From NCBI RefSeq assembly GCF_937616625.2, contig NC_065573.1:496001-560000 (forward strand): a stretch of DNA of 64,000 nucleotides. The letters are read 5' to 3'. This document shows positions 60,201 to 64,000 of this stretch, in pieces. This stretch comes from Mercurialis annua. Lineage: Eukaryota; Streptophyta; Magnoliopsida; Malpighiales; Euphorbiaceae. Numbering within the stretch: position 1 is the stretch's first letter; each line of letters begins with the position of its first letter. Below the pieces are notes generated by a model. That model was not told the origin of the DNA and did not search any database. It saw only the letters and a program-made list of their open reading frames with translations. Position numbers and translations under genes: made by a program.

Positions 60201-61320
60201 TTAAGCCAAACGTTTACAAACGTTACGATACAAATCCACACGTTTCACCTTTTCACTAACTTAAGCCAAACATTTACAAACGTTTCCCCTCTTTAGCAAT
60301 TTAAGGCAAACGGTTACAAACGTTACGAAACAAATCCAAATGTTTCCCCTTTTTAGAGATTTATTCCAGACGTTTACAAACGTTACGAAACAAAACCAAA
60401 CGTTTATAACATTACGAAACAAATCCAAACGTTTCACATTTTTAGCAATTTAAACCTAATGTTTACAAACGTTACGGAAAAAAACCAAACGTTTAACATT
60501 TTTAGCAATTTAAGTCAACTGTTTACAAACGTTACGAAACAAGTCAAAGAGTTTCACCTTTTTAGCGATTTAAGCCAAACGTTTAAAAAAGTTACGAAAC
60601 AAATCCAAGTGTTTCACCTTTTTATTAATTTAAGCCAAACGTTTACAAACGTTACGAAACAAACCCAAACGTTTCCCCATTTTAGCGATGTAAGCCAAAC
60701 GTTTATAAACATTTAGAAACAAATCCAGATGTTTACAACCGTTACAAAACAAATCAAAACGTTTGCAAACGTTACGTAACAAATACAAAAGTTTCCCTAT
60801 TTTATCGATTTAAGCCAAACATTTACAAACGTTACGAAACAAATCCGAACGTTTGACCTTTTTAGCAATTTAAGCCAGACATTTACAAACGTTTACAAAC
60901 ATTACGAAACAAATCAAAATGTTTACAAACATTACGGAACCAAAACAAACTTTTCACATTTTTAGCAATTTAAGCCAAACATTTACAAACGTTACGAAGC
61001 AAATCCAAACGCTTCACGTTTTCAGCGATTGAAGCCAAACTTTTACAAATGTTAAGAAACAAATCCAAACGTTTCACCATTTTAGTGATTTAAGCCAAAC
61101 GTTTATAAATGTTATCAAACAAGACAAAACGTTTACAAACGTTACGAAACAAATCCAAATGTTTACAAACGTTACAAAACAAATCCATATGTTTTCCCAT
61201 TTTAGCGATTGAAGCCAAACGTTTACAAACGTAAAGAAACAAATCCAAGCGTTTCACCTGTTTAGCGATTTAAGCCAAACGTTTACAAACGTTACGAAAC
61301 AAATTCAGACGTTGCCCCAT
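54249..61320 (-). repeat. large higher-order satellite unit B (about 7.1 kb)
   Basis: Second copy of unit A, in tandem. The offset changes from about 7,190 bp at the MITE to about 6,960 bp near 58684, showing a deletion of roughly four monomers around 58080-58130 (the block at about 50900-51140 of unit A is shortened). It later returns to about 7,110 bp through a duplication near 59100-59460. A third partial copy starts near 61320 (AGAGAATTAAGTCAAATG) but lacks the MITE. Confidence 0.78.
54622..54991. mobile_element. Mutator-like MITE, copy 2
   Basis: 370 bp, nearly identical to copy 1 and in the same position of the duplicated satellite unit. Flanks are TTTATTGAT (54613-54621) and TTTAGTGAT (54992-55000). 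The first base of the left end is changed (TGGTTAATTCC for GGGTTAATTCC). It carries about 21 bp at about 54840-54860 (CATTTATTTAGGAGGAAAAA) that copy 1 lacks. The shared position means it was copied with the satellite block, not inserted independently. Confidence 0.88.
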
Positions 61321-64000
61321 TTTAGAGAATTAAGTCAAATGTTTAAAACGTTACGAAAATAATCCAAACGTTTTCCCTTTTTAGCAATTTAAGCCAAACG
61401 TTTATAAACGTTACGAAACAAATCCAAACGCTTCACCTTTTTAGCAATTAAAGCCAAAAGTTTACAAACGTTACGAAACAAATCCAAGCGTTTTACCTTT
61501 TAAGCAATTTAAGCCAGACGTTTACAAACGTTATGAAAAAAATCCAAGCGTTTCTCCTTTTAAGCCAAACGTTTACAAACATTTTGAAACAAATCAAAAC
61601 GTTTCACCTTTTTAACGATTTGAGCCAAACATTTACAAACGTTGCGAAACAAATTAGAACATTTACAAACAATATGGAACAAAAACAAACTTTTCACATT
61701 TTTAGCAATTTAAGCCAAACGTTTACAAACGTTGCGAAGAAAATCCAAACATTTCGCTTTTTTAGCGATTGAAGCCAAACGTTTGCATACGTTAAGAAAC
61801 AATCCAAACGTTTCCCCATTTTAGCTATTTAAGCCAAACGTTTATAAATGTTACGAAACAAATCCAAACGCTTCACCTTTTTAGCGATTTAAGCCAAACC
61901 TTTACAAACGTTTCGAAACAAAACCAAACGTTTAAACTTTTTAGAAATTTAAGCCAAATCTTTAAAACGTTACGAAATAAACTCAAACGTTTACAAACAT
62001 TCCGGAACAAAAACAAACGTTTCACATTTTTAGCCATTTAAGCCAAACATTTACAAACGTTACGAAACAAATCCAAACGTTTCACCTTTTTAGCGATTTA
62101 TGCCAAAAGTTTACAAACGCTGCAAAACAAATCAAAACGTTTCACCTTTTTAGCAATTTAAGCCAAAAATTTACAAACGTTACGAAACAAAGCCAAACGT
62201 TTCCCTATTTTAGCGATTTAAGCTAAACGTTTAAAACCAGATGTTTACAAATGTTACGAAATAAATCCAAATGTTTACAAATGTTACGAAACAAATCCAA
62301 ACGTTTCCCCATTTTAGAGATTTAAGCTAAACGTTTACAAACGTTACGAAACAAATCCAAACTTTTCACCTTTTTAGCGATTTAAGCCAAATGTTCACAA
62401 AATTAACGATACAAATCCAAACATTTTTCCTTTTTAGTAATTTAAGCCAAACGTTTACAAATGCTACGATTCAAATCCAAACGTTTCACCGTTTTAGCAA
62501 TTTAAGCCAAACGTTTACAAACGTTACGAAACAAATCCAAAAGTTTCCCCCTTTTAACTATTTGTACCAAAGGTTTACAAACGTTACGAAACAAAACCAA
62601 ACGTTTAAAACGTTACGAAACAAATCCAAACGTACAAGATTTTTAGCGATTTTAGCCAAACGTTTACAAACGTTTCGGAAAAAAACCAAACATTTCACCT
62701 TTTAAGCGATTGAAGCCAAACATTTACAAATGTTAAGAAACAAATCGAAACGTTTCCCCATATTAGCGATTTAAACCAAACGTTTCTAAACGTTACGAAA
62801 CAAAACCAAGCGTATACAAACGCTACAAAATAAATCTAAATGTTTACAAACGTTACGAAACAAATCCAAGCGTTTCCCTATTTTAGCGATTTAAGCCAAA
62901 CGTTTATAAACGTTACGAAAAAAATCCAAATGTTTCACTGTTTTAGCGATTTAAGCCAAACGTTTACAAACGTTGCGATACAAATCCACACGTTTCGCCT
63001 TTTCACTAATTTATGCCAAACGTTTACAAACATTACGATACAAATCCAAACGTTTAACCTTTTTAGCAAGTTAAGCCAAACATTTATAAAAGTTACGAAA
63101 CAAATCCAAACATTTCCCTTTATCAGCAATTTATGCCAAACGTTTACAAAAGATACGAAACAAAACCAAACGTTTAAAACGTTACGAAACAAATCCAAAC
63201 GTTTCACATTTTTAGCGATTTAAGCCTAACATTTACAAACTTTGCAGAAAAAAACCAAACGTTACGAACAAATTCAAACGTTACCCCATTTTGGCGAATT
63301 AAGTCAAACGTTTAAAACGTTACGAAAAGAATCCAAACATTTTCCCTTTTTAGCAATTTAAGCCAAACGTTTACAAACGTTACGAAACAAATCCAAACGC
63401 TTCACCTTTTTAGCAATTTAAGCCAAACGTTTACAAAAGTTACGAAACAAATCCAAGCGTTTCACCTTTTTAGCAATTTAAGCCAAACGTTTACAAACAT
63501 TTCGAAACAAAACCAAACGGTTAAATTTTTTAGAAATTTAAGCCAAATCTTTAAAACGTTACGAAAGAAATACAAACGTTTACAAACATTACGGAACAAA
63601 AACAAACGTTTCACATTTTTAGCCATTTAAGCCAAACATTTACAAACGTTACGAAACAAATCCAAACGTTTCACTTTTTTAGCGATTTAAGCCAAACGTT
63701 TACAAATGCTACGAGACAAATCAAAATGTTTCCCCTTTTTAGCAATTTAAGCCAAACATTTACAAACGTTACGAAACAAAGCCAAACGTTTCCCCATTTT
63801 AGCGAATTAAGGCAAACGTTTATAAACGTTACGAAACAAAACCAAACGTTTACAAACGTTACGAAATAAATCCAAATGTTTCCCCATTTTTAGCGATATT
63901 AGCCAAACTTTTACAAAGGTTATGAAACAAATCCAAACGTGTCACCTTTTTAGCAATTTTAGCCAAACGTTTACAAACGTTACGAAACAAATCGAAACGT

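Larger units (their letters stand above)
46079..64000 (-). repeat. 60-bp satellite array in reverse orientation
   Basis: From about 46079 every monomer reads as the reverse complement (TTTAGCRATTTAAGCCAAAC, GTTTACAAACGTTACGAAAC, AAATCCAAACG). The junction is AAATCGCT followed by TACAAACGATACG. Monomers with CCCCATTTTAGCGATTTAAG alternate with CACCTTTTTAGCAATTTAAG, and 30-bp half-unit insertions are frequent. Sequence on either side of the junction is not a mirrored copy beyond the general monomer similarity. The array continues past the window edge. Two MITE copies are embedded. No gene is seen. Confidence 0.97.

Noticed and set aside
46079..64000. A giant inverted repeat centred on 46078
   Set aside because: The arms share only the monomer; specific variants next to the junction on the two sides do not mirror each other.

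Overview
No protein-coding gene, tRNA or rRNA can be supported in this window. It is plant repetitive heterochromatin: a large satellite array with a 60-bp monomer, interrupted by LTR retrotransposons and a DNA-transposon MITE. A flowering plant is indicated by three features: two retroelements with a primer-binding site matching the 3' end of plant initiator tRNA-Met (TGGTATCAGAGC), LTRs of about 3 kb, and a MITE with 9-bp Mutator-type target duplications. I cannot name the species.

Layout. 1-17292: satellite, mostly in one orientation (called + here), with two short inverted patches at 4926-5144 and 5798-6160 and several local higher-order repeats. 17293-37418: a nested pair of LTR retrotransposons. 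The outer element has a 2,222-bp 5' LTR (internally deleted), a 4.6-kb non-coding interior and a 3' LTR split by the inner element. The inner element (24826-35185) is intact, with two 2,948-bp LTRs, a 4.46-kb non-coding interior and a perfect ATGCT target duplication. 37419-39535: satellite +. 39536-42837: a 3.3-kb solo LTR on the minus strand with a perfect GTTTC target duplication, carrying a cluster of GTGCACG palindromes and an 88-bp AT microsatellite. 42838-43117: satellite +. 43118-44227: a decayed LTR element. 44228-46078: satellite +. The array changes strand near 46078 and stays reversed to the end (46079-64000). The reversed part contains a tandem duplication of about 7.1-7.2 kb, each copy carrying the same Mutator-like MITE (47453-47801 and 54622-54991).

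How it fits together. The satellite monomer reads as two 30-bp halves that both begin AAACGTTTGG. Its AACGTTTG boxes sit 20, 10 and 30 bp apart, all multiples of 10, and length variants (50, 60, about 89 bp) follow the same steps. Because 60 is divisible by three and stop-free frames exist on both strands, the array yields many short 20-residue-periodic ORFs. I treat these as by-products, not genes. Two LTR elements from different families and in opposite orientations sit at the same nucleotide of the monomer (target GTTTC). Both nested elements lack any recognisable gag or pol and look like non-autonomous, LARD-type elements that would depend on enzymes made elsewhere. By LTR divergence judged by eye, the inner element (about 38 differences in 2,948 bp) is younger than the outer one, in agreement with the nesting.
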